This document shows positions 24,625 to 33,580 of a DNA stretch of 64,000 bases, one piece after another (the stretch's first letter is position 1; every line of letters starts with the position of its first letter). The notes under the pieces are model-generated. The model made no database searches and was not told the DNA's origin. It was given only the letters and a program-made list of their open reading frames with translations. A program made the position numbers and the translations under genes. Source of the DNA: JAICLK01 sp963742655 (GTDB lineage Bacteria; Patescibacteriota; Saccharimonadia; Saccharimonadales; UBA4665); contig CAVUMM010000006.1 in assembly GCA_963742655.1 (NCBI GenBank), forward strand, positions 1 to 64,000. Direction: 5' to 3'.

Positions 24625-26213
24625 TGGCGGCGATTCGTGAAGAATTCGTGGAAGCACCGTTTGATCGGGCTGGACTTATTATCGTACGCCCAGAATTCGC
24701 CGAACAAACGGCAGGTGTTTATTCATATGTCGAAGGATGCATAGGACTGCTTGCTGATGCTCACCCCGGGCCGGACCGTGCTACGGCCTCGGAACTTGCG
24801 ATGCCGATTATTGATGAGCTCGAGACCGCGCCAATGACTTCTTTTGGCCGCCATGACAATGTCGCTGAAGCACTGCGAAAAGCATACCATCCAGCCTATA
24901 GCACGTCTTGGTTGCTTGACGATAGATGGAGCCATTGGGCTGGCCGGGAATTAACAACTGCCGTGCTTGCAGGAGCCCAACAACGTGCTTTTGAAACCAA
25001 CAATCGTGCGCTGACGGCCGAAGTTACTGGATTGGTTTGTGATTTGGCCGAGCGAAATGTTGCTGTCCAGGACGCGAATATAAATCCTGACAGGATTGAC
25101 TCGCGATTGATCACGATATTGCAGCGGACGGTGGCCAAACAAATGGCCGAGTGGTTTCAAACGGCATTACCTGACGAGGTGGTAGATTATGCGCCTCTGC
25201 CATGGATCGAATCGTGCGATGCCGGTCGGGTACGCGATCTGCTGGCCGGCGCTTTATTAGTCGATAAGCTCGATTTGGCTGAAACATCAACCGTCGATTT
25301 CTTGCTGGAGCAGTACCAGTTGGATCCAGCCGAAATGAAAGCGGCCTGGGCCATGGGGTATTCATTTAACGATGCCGGGGTCACGCCAGTTAGTATCGTT
25401 CGAGACAATTTGCAGCGCATAGCAACAGTTGAAAAAATACAGCCCGGCAGCGCCAAATGGCTGCACGACAATAAGGGAATACGCTGTTTTACTCGTATTT
25501 CGCCGGAGCTTGCGGAGTATCTTTATCTTGGTCCCGATTACGAATTTACCGAAACCGCATCAGTCACCACGGGAACATTCGATAATTTATCGACGTTTTT
25601 ATTCTTGGATGATCCAGGAACGCTCGATAGGTTACGCACACAGGTCGCGGCTGCTGGTCGCAGGTTCGATTACAGGGAGGTTGCGTGTTTTGAAGAGTGG
25701 CTTGTAAATGAATTCGCAGCCGGTGCCAATAGTACCGTCCATAAAATATTTGCAGTGCACTCAAATGATGAAACGGCGCGCTTAGGCGATCCTGTCATGG
25801 GTCCTGGTTTTGAACATTTCCTGATAACAGCCGACGATTTGTTGGCTTTCGAACCACAAATCCGTGAAGCAAACAGGCATGTTCGCGCGGTACGATGGTT
25901 TGCTTGCATGTCTGCCATCAAGGATGCTTTCGGCGGAGTATACGGACGTATCGTGACCGATCGGGTTTCAAATGATGGATTGTCAGGAATAGGAGGCGTA
26001 TTTTTGAATTACAACAAAGACGAAGGTTTTGTGCTGACAAAAAACCGCAGAGGCAGGCCGGCACCGCTCGGCGATGTAGTCCAACAGTCAGGATTAATGG
26101 AAAGAGCAGTAGAACTTGTTAGCCCCCTTGTTGTCCCATGCGACACCTCAACAGCCGAAGAACGAATGGCGATGCATACAATGAACACGATGCGGGCGGT
26201 TGCGGGTTTTTAG
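24624..26213 (+). CDS. Large hypothetical protein
   Basis: 529 aa from ATG 24624; in-frame starts at 24591 (TTG) and 24609 (ATG) are alternatives. I prefer 24624 because AGGG lies 6 nt upstream. Not recognised: soluble, mixed alpha/beta, no signal peptide. Some regions look like a compact globular enzyme (GIRCFTRISPELAEYLYLGPDYE; FGGVYGRIVTDRVSNDGLSGIGG), but I cannot match catalytic residues to any family. It is the longest unknown protein in the window and lies at the end of the accessory block. Confidence 0.65.
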   Translation: MAAIREEFVEAPFDRAGLIIVRPEFAEQTAGVYSYVEGCIGLLADAHPGPDRATASELAMPIIDELETAPMTSFGRHDNVAEALRKAYHPAYSTSWLLDDRWSHWAGRELTTAVLAGAQQRAFETNNRALTAEVTGLVCDLAERNVAVQDANINPDRIDSRLITILQRTVAKQMAEWFQTALPDEVVDYAPLPWIESCDAGRVRDLLAGALLVDKLDLAETSTVDFLLEQYQLDPAEMKAAWAMGYSFNDAGVTPVSIVRDNLQRIATVEKIQPGSAKWLHDNKGIRCFTRISPELAEYLYLGPDYEFTETASVTTGTFDNLSTFLFLDDPGTLDRLRTQVAAAGRRFDYREVACFEEWLVNEFAAGANSTVHKIFAVHSNDETARLGDPVMGPGFEHFLITADDLLAFEPQIREANRHVRAVRWFACMSAIKDAFGGVYGRIVTDRVSNDGLSGIGGVFLNYNKDEGFVLTKNRRGRPAPLGDVVQQSGLMERAVELVSPLVVPCDTSTAEERMAMHTMNTMRAVAGF

Positions 26214-26282
26214 TTTGAAGCCTGTGCTATAGTGACACGTCTTTCGGATATGATAAACGTAAAATAAACCGGAGGTTGAATC

Positions 26283-26657
26283 ATGGGATCGATGATTGAA
26301 ATTAATGACACGCTGCAGATTACCAAAGAGCAGGGGTTTCCGGCCGAACTAGATATCGCGCGGCATTTGGAACAGCCGTACCAGCTGGCCGATGTCGCCG
26401 GCAAAGTTTTTACGTTCAAAGACAAACCGGCTATCCGGGTTTACCAGCAGCCGCCAGTCCGCAATTTTCTGGCCGAAAATATCAATGACAAATGGATTTA
26501 CTGGGGTAAATGCGAAATTTTGAAAATACGCCATGATTACGTCAATCAAACTACCAGCGGCTCGTTCAAAATAACGTATCTCAATTCACCGAAAGAAATG
26601 AAGCAAGCATTCACGTTGACTGATGTACGCCCGGAGTTCAATTACTTTGCCGCGTAA
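26283..26657 (+). CDS. Hypothetical protein
   Basis: 124 aa, not recognised. Beta-rich and aromatic (FTFKDKPAIRVYQQPP, KWIYWGKCEILKIRHDY), compatible with a small single-domain binding fold. It has no signal peptide. GGAGG before the ATG is a good ribosome-binding site. It stands alone between the large unknown protein and the HD protein. Confidence 0.6.
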   Translation: MGSMIEINDTLQITKEQGFPAELDIARHLEQPYQLADVAGKVFTFKDKPAIRVYQQPPVRNFLAENINDKWIYWGKCEILKIRHDYVNQTTSGSFKITYLNSPKEMKQAFTLTDVRPEFNYFAA

Positions 26658-26686
26658 GCAGCAGCAGCGTCTGCTATGATTGAACG

Positions 26687-27331
26687 GTGACTAGACTGGC
26701 AAGACCAAATCTCGGGCAAGTGCACGAAGCTGGCGTTTTTACCCCGCGCATCTTCACGGCATTTGAGCTGGCCGCGGCGGCGCATAAAAAGCAAGTTCTC
26801 AAAGTCAGCGGATTACCATACATCGTTCATCCGGTAGAAGTAATGTTGCTTATTGCAGGAACCCGGGAAGATCCCGATGAAGATATTTTGTGTGCGGCCG
26901 CAGACCATGACGCAGTCGAGGATGCTCCGGCGAAGTTTGGTGCAAAATCTAAAATACGCCGTCTGCTTGGTGCAAGAGTACTTAGATATGTTATGGATGT
27001 CACGAAAGATCCTTCTATTGTCGACTGGAAGGAGCGCAAAGCGTCGCAGCTGGATAATTTGAGGCACCGGGCATGCCCGGAGGCTTTAGTGGTCGCGGTG
27101 GCTGATTCAAGCAACATCGTTTCAAGGAATATAGGTGATTACGCCATTCATGGTGAAGGTCTATGGGATTATTTTGGTGGTGATAAGGACGGGCAAATGC
27201 AGTGGTTCGATGGGCTGCAGTCAGTATACGAAGCTCGAATTCCTGACGATCCGCTTACGGCCATATACGGGGAACTGGTGATGCGTTTACGCGGACTGGG
27301 TGGCCAGGAATTTAGAGAAAAAGCGTCGTAA
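26687..27331 (+). CDS. HD-domain protein, Mesh1/SpoT-hydrolase-like
   Basis: 214 aa. Metal-ligand motifs of the RelA/SpoT hydrolase domain are in order: AHKKQ, YIVHPVEV, then DHDAVEDAP as the HD plus ED pair, and a later VAVADSSN in place of LADRLHN. This points to a small alarmone hydrolase or related phosphohydrolase without a synthetase domain. The LADR-to-VADS change may alter the substrate. The GTG start at 26687 lies 6 nt after a TATGAT box, so the message is probably leaderless. Confidence 0.75.
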   Translation: MTRLARPNLGQVHEAGVFTPRIFTAFELAAAAHKKQVLKVSGLPYIVHPVEVMLLIAGTREDPDEDILCAAADHDAVEDAPAKFGAKSKIRRLLGARVLRYVMDVTKDPSIVDWKERKASQLDNLRHRACPEALVVAVADSSNIVSRNIGDYAIHGEGLWDYFGGDKDGQMQWFDGLQSVYEARIPDDPLTAIYGELVMRLRGLGGQEFREKAS

Positions 27332-27386
27332 GGTGGAAGTCTTGTATTAATGCCGCCGTTATTATGTTAAAAATGAGACTTCAAGC

Positions 27387-28079
27387 ATGATTGACTTATA
27401 TCAAGACCAAGCCCAGTCGTTTGATAGTTACGCGTCGGCAGCCTACCCGTGGCGATTCATTGAGTGTCCGGCTCTAACGCGGCACTTGCAAGGTATTTTT
27501 CGTCCCGGCATGAAAGTGCTCGATGCGGGCTGTGGCAGTGGGCGCGTCACACAGTTTTTGCTGAGCCAGAACGTTCAAGCAAGTGACATAGTCGGACTGG
27601 ATTCGAGCGCAGAACTGCTGAAGATCGCGCAAGCCAGGTTTCCGGACGTGCGATATTACCGCGCCGACATTGCAGAACAGCTTCCTGAAATCGATACAGT
27701 TGGCTTTGTTGTTTGTACGCAGGTATTCGCGCAACTCAGTGATGCCCAGCTACTGCGTGCCTTGCGCAATTTTTGGCAGGTACTGACTCCGGGCGGATCG
27801 GTTGTTTATAGTCTGGCTCATCCGCTGAGGTATGTCGACGACGAAAGTTATTTGGTCCAGCGCCAACGCAAGCAATCAACGCCATGGGGCACGGTAATTG
27901 ACCACTTTCACCGGACGGTTGTTGATTATCTTGACGCCACAACCAAAGCAGGATTGCAATTAGAGGCTATCGAGGAGCTGACTGTTTCGAAAAGTGGCCA
28001 AGTCGTGCCGCAAAAGTACGAGGAACATCGGCACGCTCCGTCTCGTCTGGTAGTGCGGGCGAGTAAACCTGAAGGTTAA
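27387..28079 (+). CDS. Class I SAM-dependent methyltransferase
   Basis: 230 aa, small-molecule type. Motif I is VLDAGCGSGRVTQFLL, the acidic loop IVGLDSSAELLKIA, motif IV region VGFVVCTQVFAQL and post-motif LTPGGSVVYSLAHP. The order matches UbiE/Coq5-like methyltransferases, but the substrate is unknown. It converges with the following minus-strand gene. Confidence 0.88.
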   Translation: MIDLYQDQAQSFDSYASAAYPWRFIECPALTRHLQGIFRPGMKVLDAGCGSGRVTQFLLSQNVQASDIVGLDSSAELLKIAQARFPDVRYYRADIAEQLPEIDTVGFVVCTQVFAQLSDAQLLRALRNFWQVLTPGGSVVYSLAHPLRYVDDESYLVQRQRKQSTPWGTVIDHFHRTVVDYLDATTKAGLQLEAIEELTVSKSGQVVPQKYEEHRHAPSRLVVRASKPEG

Positions 28080-28091
28080 AACTGCGGATTT

Positions 28092-28706
28092 CTAAACGAG
28101 TGTTTGAGCAAATAAAGCTTGCGTCCAGTTGGGTGAGAGCGGCATCATTCCTAAAATTTCTGTCACACGACCGTTGATGTCTGTGGCGTCAAGCATGTGA
28201 ATTTTATCTTCGCTTACACCCAGTTCCCGAAAAACACGCCAAATGTTTTGATCGACCGCTTTTTGCAACGCCTGGTCGTAGGGTAGCAGCTTTTCGTCAA
28301 GCTGATCGTTGCCAACGGGGAAATAAATGAATTGATCTATCAACGAAGTATAGTATTTGGCCATTTGGTGGACGAGTGTATACAGTGATCGGTCTGCTTC
28401 GGTTGTGCCGAGTGCTAGAAAATACGCGTAGTTTTCAATAACACTTTGGTTGAGTACTGCGTCTGCAGAGCGTGGAAGCATATTATTGGCGGAAGCATCC
28501 GTTACCACCCACGCATTCATGCTGATGACTTCAAATACTCCAGCGCCGACTTGCCCGATGAGTTGGTGGATATCCCGATAGCCAAATTCCTGAACCTGGT
28601 GCTTTGTGTTGTGCGCAAAGAAGGCAAAACCCGGGAGGCTTCGCTGCAACTCCCTGGATATTGTGGTTTTCCCCGTACTCTGAGCGCCGACAAGTGCGGT
28701 AATCAT
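28092..28706 (-). CDS. P-loop ATPase/kinase, NadR-like (AAA_28)
   Basis: 204 aa from ATG 28706. Walker A is LVGAQSTGKTTISREL directly at the N-terminus. The rest resembles the AAA_28 domain of NadR-type nicotinamide riboside kinases and thymidylate-kinase-like proteins. A longer open frame upstream (to 28880) has no homology and crosses the divergent promoter region, so it is not used. TATACC lies 9 nt before the ATG. The substrate is unconfirmed. Confidence 0.75.
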   Translation of the reverse strand: MITALVGAQSTGKTTISRELQRSLPGFAFFAHNTKHQVQEFGYRDIHQLIGQVGAGVFEVISMNAWVVTDASANNMLPRSADAVLNQSVIENYAYFLALGTTEADRSLYTLVHQMAKYYTSLIDQFIYFPVGNDQLDEKLLPYDQALQKAVDQNIWRVFRELGVSEDKIHMLDATDINGRVTEILGMMPLSPNWTQALFAQTLV

Positions 28707-28848
28707 ACAGTCAATGGTATACCTTGCGCGACAATTAGCAAGAGTAAAAATTGTTTGCAATAAATTTGCCGAGCGTGCTATAAATATTACATAAATTTGA
28801 TAGAAGGTTTGGTCAAGGAATTCGGTGTTTGCCGATGGAGTTGCGGGA

Positions 28849-29328
28849 ATGATCGATAGAAAGCGCCAGGAAGAAATCATGCGGCTGGTTATAAGTAAGG
28901 CATACGAAGCCGCCGCGCGTGGCGACTCTCCATTTGCGGCCGCGCTGGTTGACTATCGCGGCGATATCGTCGCCATGAGCAACAACACTGCACATACGCA
29001 GCATACGGTCACGACCGTTGAGCTCAACATCTTGCGCATTATGAGCCAGGAACATGGCATCCGCGATTTATCTAACTTTTCGCTATTCACCAATGCCGAA
29101 CCGTATTCCGGCGGTATGATTTACATGCTGCGAGCCGGTGTGCGACATTTTTATTACGGTGCCCCGACCGAGCTTGACGCCCACATTCAGCTTCATCCAT
29201 TGACTGCCGAAATAGTCAGGCATACCCCAGAAAAAGTCTATATATACAGCGACGTGCTTACCAAAGAATGTATCGAAGGCATACGGCGCGGCCGATTTAT
29301 CCAGCGGGAAATGTTGCTCAACTCCTAG
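28849..29328 (+). CDS. Cytidine/guanine-deaminase-fold protein lacking zinc ligands
   Basis: 159 aa, aligned along its length with guanine or tRNA-adenosine deaminases (AAARGDSPFAAALVDYRGDIVA; SLFTNAEP; VRHFYYG). The zinc site is lost: HAE reads TVE (residues 56-58), and PCxxC reads PYSGG with Tyr86 and Gly89 in place of both cysteines. It should not deaminate by the usual mechanism and may bind a nucleoside or protein instead. ATG 28849 has GGAG 8 nt upstream; a GTG at 28825 would add eight residues. Confidence 0.75.
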   Translation: MIDRKRQEEIMRLVISKAYEAAARGDSPFAAALVDYRGDIVAMSNNTAHTQHTVTTVELNILRIMSQEHGIRDLSNFSLFTNAEPYSGGMIYMLRAGVRHFYYGAPTELDAHIQLHPLTAEIVRHTPEKVYIYSDVLTKECIEGIRRGRFIQREMLLNS

Positions 29329-29418
29329 CGACGTGAACAATCGGTGCGTCGGCATCTCATTAGTTTTTAAGTGGCGCAAATAAGGATTATTATAAATAGA
29401 TAAAATTGAGGGGGCTAT

Positions 29419-30150
29419 ATGGCGGACAATAAATGGGATTTTAGCGGGCTGAAAGCGATGATTTTTAACGGCACGCTAACCAAAGCGCCCGCACCGAGCC
29501 ATACCGAGCTGTTAATAAACACATGCCTTGGCATTATGGAAAAACACGGTATCGAGGTTGAGGTGATTCGCACGCTCGAACATCCTGACATCGCCACCGG
29601 CGTGCAGCCGGACATGCGCGAATATGGCTGGGACAGGGACGAGTGGCCGGAGATATATAAGCGAGTGATGCAAGCCGATATTATGATTTTGGCCGGCCCG
29701 ATTTGGCTGGGCGACAACAGTAGCATGACCAAAAAGATTATCGAGCGGCTCTATGCATGCTCGCACTTGCTGAACGAGCAAGGTCAATACGCCTATTACG
29801 GCAAAGTCGGCGGCTGCCTGATTACCGGCAACGAAGACGGCATCAAACATTGCGCCATGGATGTGCTGTACAGCTTGCAGCATCTGGGCTATACCATTCC
29901 GCCGCAGGCCGACGCCGGCTGGATCGGTGAAGCCGGCCCGGGCCCAAGCTACGGCGACGACGACGGACATGGCGGCAAAATCGGTCTGGACAACGATTTC
30001 ACCAATCGCAACGCGACATTCATGACGTGGAATTTGATGCACATGGCCAAAATGCTAAAAGTTGCCGGCGGTATCCCGGCCTACGGCAACCAGCGCACCA
30101 AATGGGACGCCGGCAGCAGATTCGATTTCCACAATCCCGAATACCGCTAA
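29419..30150 (+). CDS. Flavodoxin-fold NAD(P)H:FMN reductase
   Basis: 243 aa. Flavodoxin-like core with phosphate-binding NGTLTKAPAPSHT and LAGPIWLGDNSSMTKKIIERL, typical of NADPH-dependent FMN reductases (WrbA/YwqN-type). Likely a cytosolic oxidoreductase. A C-terminal extension with HGGKIGLDNDF and HMAKMLK fits the same family. GAGGGGG before the ATG is a strong ribosome-binding site. The next gene begins 21 nt downstream with its own -10 box. Confidence 0.85.
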   Translation: MADNKWDFSGLKAMIFNGTLTKAPAPSHTELLINTCLGIMEKHGIEVEVIRTLEHPDIATGVQPDMREYGWDRDEWPEIYKRVMQADIMILAGPIWLGDNSSMTKKIIERLYACSHLLNEQGQYAYYGKVGGCLITGNEDGIKHCAMDVLYSLQHLGYTIPPQADAGWIGEAGPGPSYGDDDGHGGKIGLDNDFTNRNATFMTWNLMHMAKMLKVAGGIPAYGNQRTKWDAGSRFDFHNPEYR

Positions 30151-30158
30151 GCTTCTGC

Positions 30159-30164
30159 TATAAT
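30159..30164 (+). promoter_or_regulatory. -10 box directly before the SDR gene
   Basis: TATAAT, then 7 nt to ATG 30172. Predicted leaderless start inside the reductase-SDR gap. Confidence 0.5.
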
Positions 30165-30171
30165 CCAAGCC

Positions 30172-30873
30172 ATGAAACATATTCTGATTACCGGTGGGGC
30201 AAAAGGAATCGGCAGGGCGATAGTCGAAGAACTGGCTGCGCGCGATCACAAAATTACGGCCACATATAACAGCAGCAAAGCCGCGGCCGATTCAATAATG
30301 AAAAAGTTTCCTAACGTTCAGTACGTCCGGGTGGATTTGGAAGATAGGCAAGCGCTCGATGCATGCATCAGGAAACTGGTGAAAGCCGGGCCGATCGACG
30401 TGCTTATCAATAATGCCGGTATTTATCTTGGCAAGGCGTTCGAGAAGATGTCCGAGGCTGAATTATATCAGCAGGCCGATTTGTTAATCGCGGCTCCGGC
30501 CAGGTTGATCCAAGGCTTGCTGCCATCGCTCAAAAAATCCGAATCACCGCTGATCGTTAATATTTCGTCGCAGGCCGTACAGGCCCGGCTGACCGGCGAG
30601 GCTATGTATAGTGCGGCAAAGTCTGCAATTTCGACGCTTTCGCATGTACTTCGCGCCGAACTCAATCCGCAGGGCGTCCGTGTAACGACGGTCGAGCCAT
30701 TCGGCGTTAACACGTATGGCATACCCGAGCCGAGCAACCTGATTCTGCCCGAAGATTTGGCGAAATTGGTGCGCTACGCCATTGAAATGCCGCCACATCT
30801 GCAGCTGGATACATTTAGCGTCAGCCACCTCAAACAGGCTCGGCCGGATTTTCCGGAGTGGGTTGAAAAGTGA
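30172..30873 (+). CDS. Short-chain dehydrogenase/reductase
   Basis: 233 aa. NAD(P)-binding TGGAKGIGRAI at the N-terminus, NNAG at about residue 82, Ser in NISSQ, and catalytic Tyr-Lys in YSAAK are all present, so it should be active. The substrate is unknown. It carries its own -10 box and no ribosome-binding site. rnhA starts 10 nt after the stop. Confidence 0.9.
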   Translation: MKHILITGGAKGIGRAIVEELAARDHKITATYNSSKAAADSIMKKFPNVQYVRVDLEDRQALDACIRKLVKAGPIDVLINNAGIYLGKAFEKMSEAELYQQADLLIAAPARLIQGLLPSLKKSESPLIVNISSQAVQARLTGEAMYSAAKSAISTLSHVLRAELNPQGVRVTTVEPFGVNTYGIPEPSNLILPEDLAKLVRYAIEMPPHLQLDTFSVSHLKQARPDFPEWVEK

Positions 30874-30883
30874 TTGCGGCTAA

Positions 30884-31312
30884 ATGTTAACATATTACAC
30901 CGACGGCAGCGCCAGCCCGAATCCGGGGCCGGGTGGGTTTGCCGTGATTCTGGATGATGAACCGGTGGTTTTGGGCGGCGAGCCGGGAGCCAAAGAAACG
31001 ACCAATATCCGCATGGAAGGCTTCGCGATTATTGCAGCGTTGAAGCACGCTGACGGCGCAGAATGCGAAATTTATACCGACAGTGAATTTTGGATAAACG
31101 TCATAACAAAATGGTCGCTCGGCTGGGAAGCAAATGGCTGGAAGAAAAAGGGCGGGGAAATCAAGAATCTGGACATCGTGCAAGAAGTTTGCCCGTTGTA
31201 CCGCAAATCTAACGCTAATCTTATCTGGGTCCGCGGCCACAACAACGACAAAGGCAACGAACTGGCCGACCACTGGGCGAATGAAGCCCGCAAACAGCGG
31301 CTCGGCAAGTAG
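30884..31312 (+). CDS. rnhA: Ribonuclease HI
   Basis: 142 aa. Removes RNA from RNA-DNA hybrids. The catalytic acids are in TDGSASPNPGPGG, NIRMEGFAIIAAL, IYTDSEF and GNELADHWAN, in the right order and spacing, with RGHNNDKGNELAD as the C-terminal signature. It is encoded 10 nt after the SDR gene and probably co-transcribed with it. Confidence 0.93.
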   Translation: MLTYYTDGSASPNPGPGGFAVILDDEPVVLGGEPGAKETTNIRMEGFAIIAALKHADGAECEIYTDSEFWINVITKWSLGWEANGWKKKGGEIKNLDIVQEVCPLYRKSNANLIWVRGHNNDKGNELADHWANEARKQRLGK

Positions 31313-31419
31313 CTGCCGAGAGAAAGCTCACGCTCGCACCGTTAACTAGGTCACAGTAATTATCCGAATAAAGCCCTACCATAGTATTATCATTCAAATC
31401 ATGTGAAGGAGGATTACTG

Positions 31420-31800
31420 ATGGCCGCAAACGATTATCTGAAGGTAGCAGCCTCCCAGTTGCGACGGGCTGCCGAATTTTTGCATAAACAATCACTGCAG
31501 CTCAGTTTTGAAAAAACCCGGATCACCACGCTAAAAACCACCGAGATTAGCAGGCATCAAAATGAAATCAGGGCTAATCAAATGACGGTAATGCATAATT
31601 TAGACGTGCGAGAAAAGGCCGCCCTTGTGGCTCGCTCGCGCATGCTTGAACAACAGATTCATCTGAAGAAAGACGAGCTCAAAAAAATTACCGACCAGAT
31701 AAATAATATCGCACGCGCCAAAGAGCAAACCGCCGCAAGCCTGACCGGACAGGCCCGCCAGCTTGAAAGCCAGGCAAGCCAGCCGGTGTTTAACAGTTAA
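31420..31800 (+). CDS. Hypothetical coiled-coil protein
   Basis: 126 aa, not recognised. Nearly all helical with heptad-like spacing and many Gln/Lys/Glu residues (LEQQIHLKKDELKKITDQINNIARAKEQ). It has no membrane segment and is probably a structural or scaffold protein. AAGGAGG before the ATG is a strong ribosome-binding site, which is unusual here and suggests abundant product. Confidence 0.65.
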   Translation: MAANDYLKVAASQLRRAAEFLHKQSLQLSFEKTRITTLKTTEISRHQNEIRANQMTVMHNLDVREKAALVARSRMLEQQIHLKKDELKKITDQINNIARAKEQTAASLTGQARQLESQASQPVFNS

Positions 31801-31867
31801 CTGATCTAACAAATCAATCGAGGCAACGGCGCAGGCAAAGTCATGGAAGTGCTAAACTCCTAGTACT

Positions 31868-32422
31868 ATGAAACGTGCAATTATTTTGCATGGAACGTGC
31901 TCTAGGCGCGATTATTACGACGAGAAAGTGCCGGCATTAAGCAACCAGCATTGGATTCCGTGGCTGCAAAAGCAGTTGATAGCTCGGGATATTTTGGCGT
32001 ACGCACCGGACATGCCATTTGCATTTAAGCCGGACTATGAAATATGGCGGGGCGAGGTCGAACGCTTCGATATTGGTCCGGAAACGATGTTAGTCGGCCA
32101 CAGCACCGGCGGCGGCTTTTGGGTTCGCTGGCTCAGTGAGCACCCGGATGTGCACGTCGGCAAAGTGGTGCTCGTGGCGCCTTGGCTCGATCCGAATAAT
32201 ATCAAGAAGACGACTTTTTTCGATTTCAAAATCGATCAAAATTTGGTGCGACGCACCAATGGTCTGATAATTTTCGCATCCGACAACGATCATCTCGGCA
32301 TCCGCTGGTCCGTCGAGACCTTTCGCGCAAATCTGCCAGGCCACACATACCGCGAATTCCATAACTACGGCCACTACATGGATATCCAATCCTTTCCCGA
32401 GCTCCTCGAAGCGTTGCTTTAG
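31868..32422 (+). CDS. Alpha/beta hydrolase, RBBP9/YdeN-like
   Basis: 184 aa. Small serine hydrolase with nucleophile in LVGHSTGGGF, a candidate Asp in SDNDHLG and a His in NYGHYMD. The N-terminal RAIILHGTCSRRDYY gives the oxyanion-hole region. The substrate is unknown. TAAACT (31853-31858) lies 9 nt before the ATG, with no ribosome-binding site. Confidence 0.85.
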   Translation: MKRAIILHGTCSRRDYYDEKVPALSNQHWIPWLQKQLIARDILAYAPDMPFAFKPDYEIWRGEVERFDIGPETMLVGHSTGGGFWVRWLSEHPDVHVGKVVLVAPWLDPNNIKKTTFFDFKIDQNLVRRTNGLIIFASDNDHLGIRWSVETFRANLPGHTYREFHNYGHYMDIQSFPELLEALL

Positions 32423-32426
32423 GTGT

Positions 32427-32432
32427 TATAAT
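32427..32432 (+). promoter_or_regulatory. -10 box directly before a hypothetical gene
   Basis: TATAAT, then 8 nt to ATG 32441. Predicted leaderless. Confidence 0.5.
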
Positions 32433-32440
32433 GCAGATTA

Positions 32441-32938
32441 ATGGCAGATTATAACAGCGATCGGGATCCGGCCGGCATGGCTGGGCGGCATCGGTTGACA
32501 GTTCAATCATGTGGCCTGGTAACGTTTAATCATTTCCGGCCAGGTGAAATAGTCGAGATTGATTTATTAGGTGAATCATTGGATGAAATTATAATTGAGC
32601 CCGACCAAACGATTGTCGGCGTGCTGCGCGATAATCGTTACGCTAAAGTTCACGTTAGCGAGGCCAGCCATACGACAAATCTAGTCGGACGAGAGATTTG
32701 CTTGGCGACAACCGCAACTCTTGGAACGCCGGCAGGTATAGCGGTATACACAACTATTGCCGGATGCGTTGCCGCAGCGCGCAATATGGCATATTATCAT
32801 CCGGAAGAAGTGCCTGCCGATGCTGCATACGGCCTTCCGGCTGAATACAATCAGGTCGCCGCCCGGTACGGACGATTGCAAGTCGGCGGAACCGTAATAT
32901 TTGACGTGCTAGCGCACCCGATTTGGGGGAGGGGGTAG
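32441..32938 (+). CDS. Hypothetical protein
   Basis: 165 aa, not recognised. Beta-rich (HRLTVQSCGLVTFNHFRPGEIVEIDL), soluble, no signal peptide. It carries its own -10 box 8 nt upstream and is followed 3 nt later by the NYN-domain gene, so the two are likely co-transcribed. The tight link with an RNase-type protein may be functional, but nothing in the sequence proves it. Confidence 0.55.
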   Translation: MADYNSDRDPAGMAGRHRLTVQSCGLVTFNHFRPGEIVEIDLLGESLDEIIIEPDQTIVGVLRDNRYAKVHVSEASHTTNLVGREICLATTATLGTPAGIAVYTTIAGCVAAARNMAYYHPEEVPADAAYGLPAEYNQVAARYGRLQVGGTVIFDVLAHPIWGRG

Positions 32939-32941
32939 ATC

Positions 32942-33580
32942 ATGAATAACAAGATAAATCAGCAAAAAAGTCCGCGGGTATTCGCTTTTATAGATAGTCA
33001 GAATTTGAATGTGGGCACGCAAAAATCAGGCTGGAAGATGGATTGGCGGAAATTCCGCAAGTTTTTGGCCGATGAATATGGCGTCAACAAAGCCTTTATG
33101 TTTATCGGCTATATGCCGGAAAACGAAGATTTGTACGAGCAGATGCATCAGGCGGGCTACGCCGTGGTGCTCAAACCGACATTCGACCTTACACGCCCGC
33201 AGCCGGAAATGGTTGAAGTCATGAATGAAGGCCAAACCGGCCCAAAACCGCCCGATCACGAAGAGCGCAAAATCAAAGGCAACATCGACGCCGAGCTGGT
33301 TCTGTGGGCGATGAAAGAAATGAGCAACTACGAAAAGGCTATCATCGTGTCCGGCGACGGCGATTTTTACTGCCTGGTCGAATATCTGGACCAAAAGGGC
33401 AGGCTGCTAAATTTGTTCGCGCCAAGCCAGCATTATTCCAGCCTGTATAATCGCTATGAAAAATACGTCGTGCGCCTTGACCAATTCCGGCGTCAACTGG
33501 CGTACCATGATTTCAAGCGACGCAGTAAACAGCGAGGGCAGGGCGAACCGGATAGCGCTCCGTCGGGCGAGGCACTTTGA
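32942..33580 (+). CDS. NYN-domain ribonuclease-like protein (LabA/DUF88)
   Basis: 212 aa. PIN-like NYN domain with the metal-binding acids in FIDSQNLNVG, KGNIDAELVLWAM and VSGDGDFYCLVE, the LabA/DUF88 pattern. Probable RNA processing or decay enzyme. The C-terminus is basic (DFKRRSKQRGQG) and may contact nucleic acid. It follows the previous gene by 3 nt. Confidence 0.88.
   Translation: MNNKINQQKSPRVFAFIDSQNLNVGTQKSGWKMDWRKFRKFLADEYGVNKAFMFIGYMPENEDLYEQMHQAGYAVVLKPTFDLTRPQPEMVEVMNEGQTGPKPPDHEERKIKGNIDAELVLWAMKEMSNYEKAIIVSGDGDFYCLVEYLDQKGRLLNLFAPSQHYSSLYNRYEKYVVRLDQFRRQLAYHDFKRRSKQRGQGEPDSAPSGEAL

Noticed and set aside
29512..30042. Minus-strand ORF of 176 aa
   Set aside because: Shadow of the flavodoxin-fold reductase gene.
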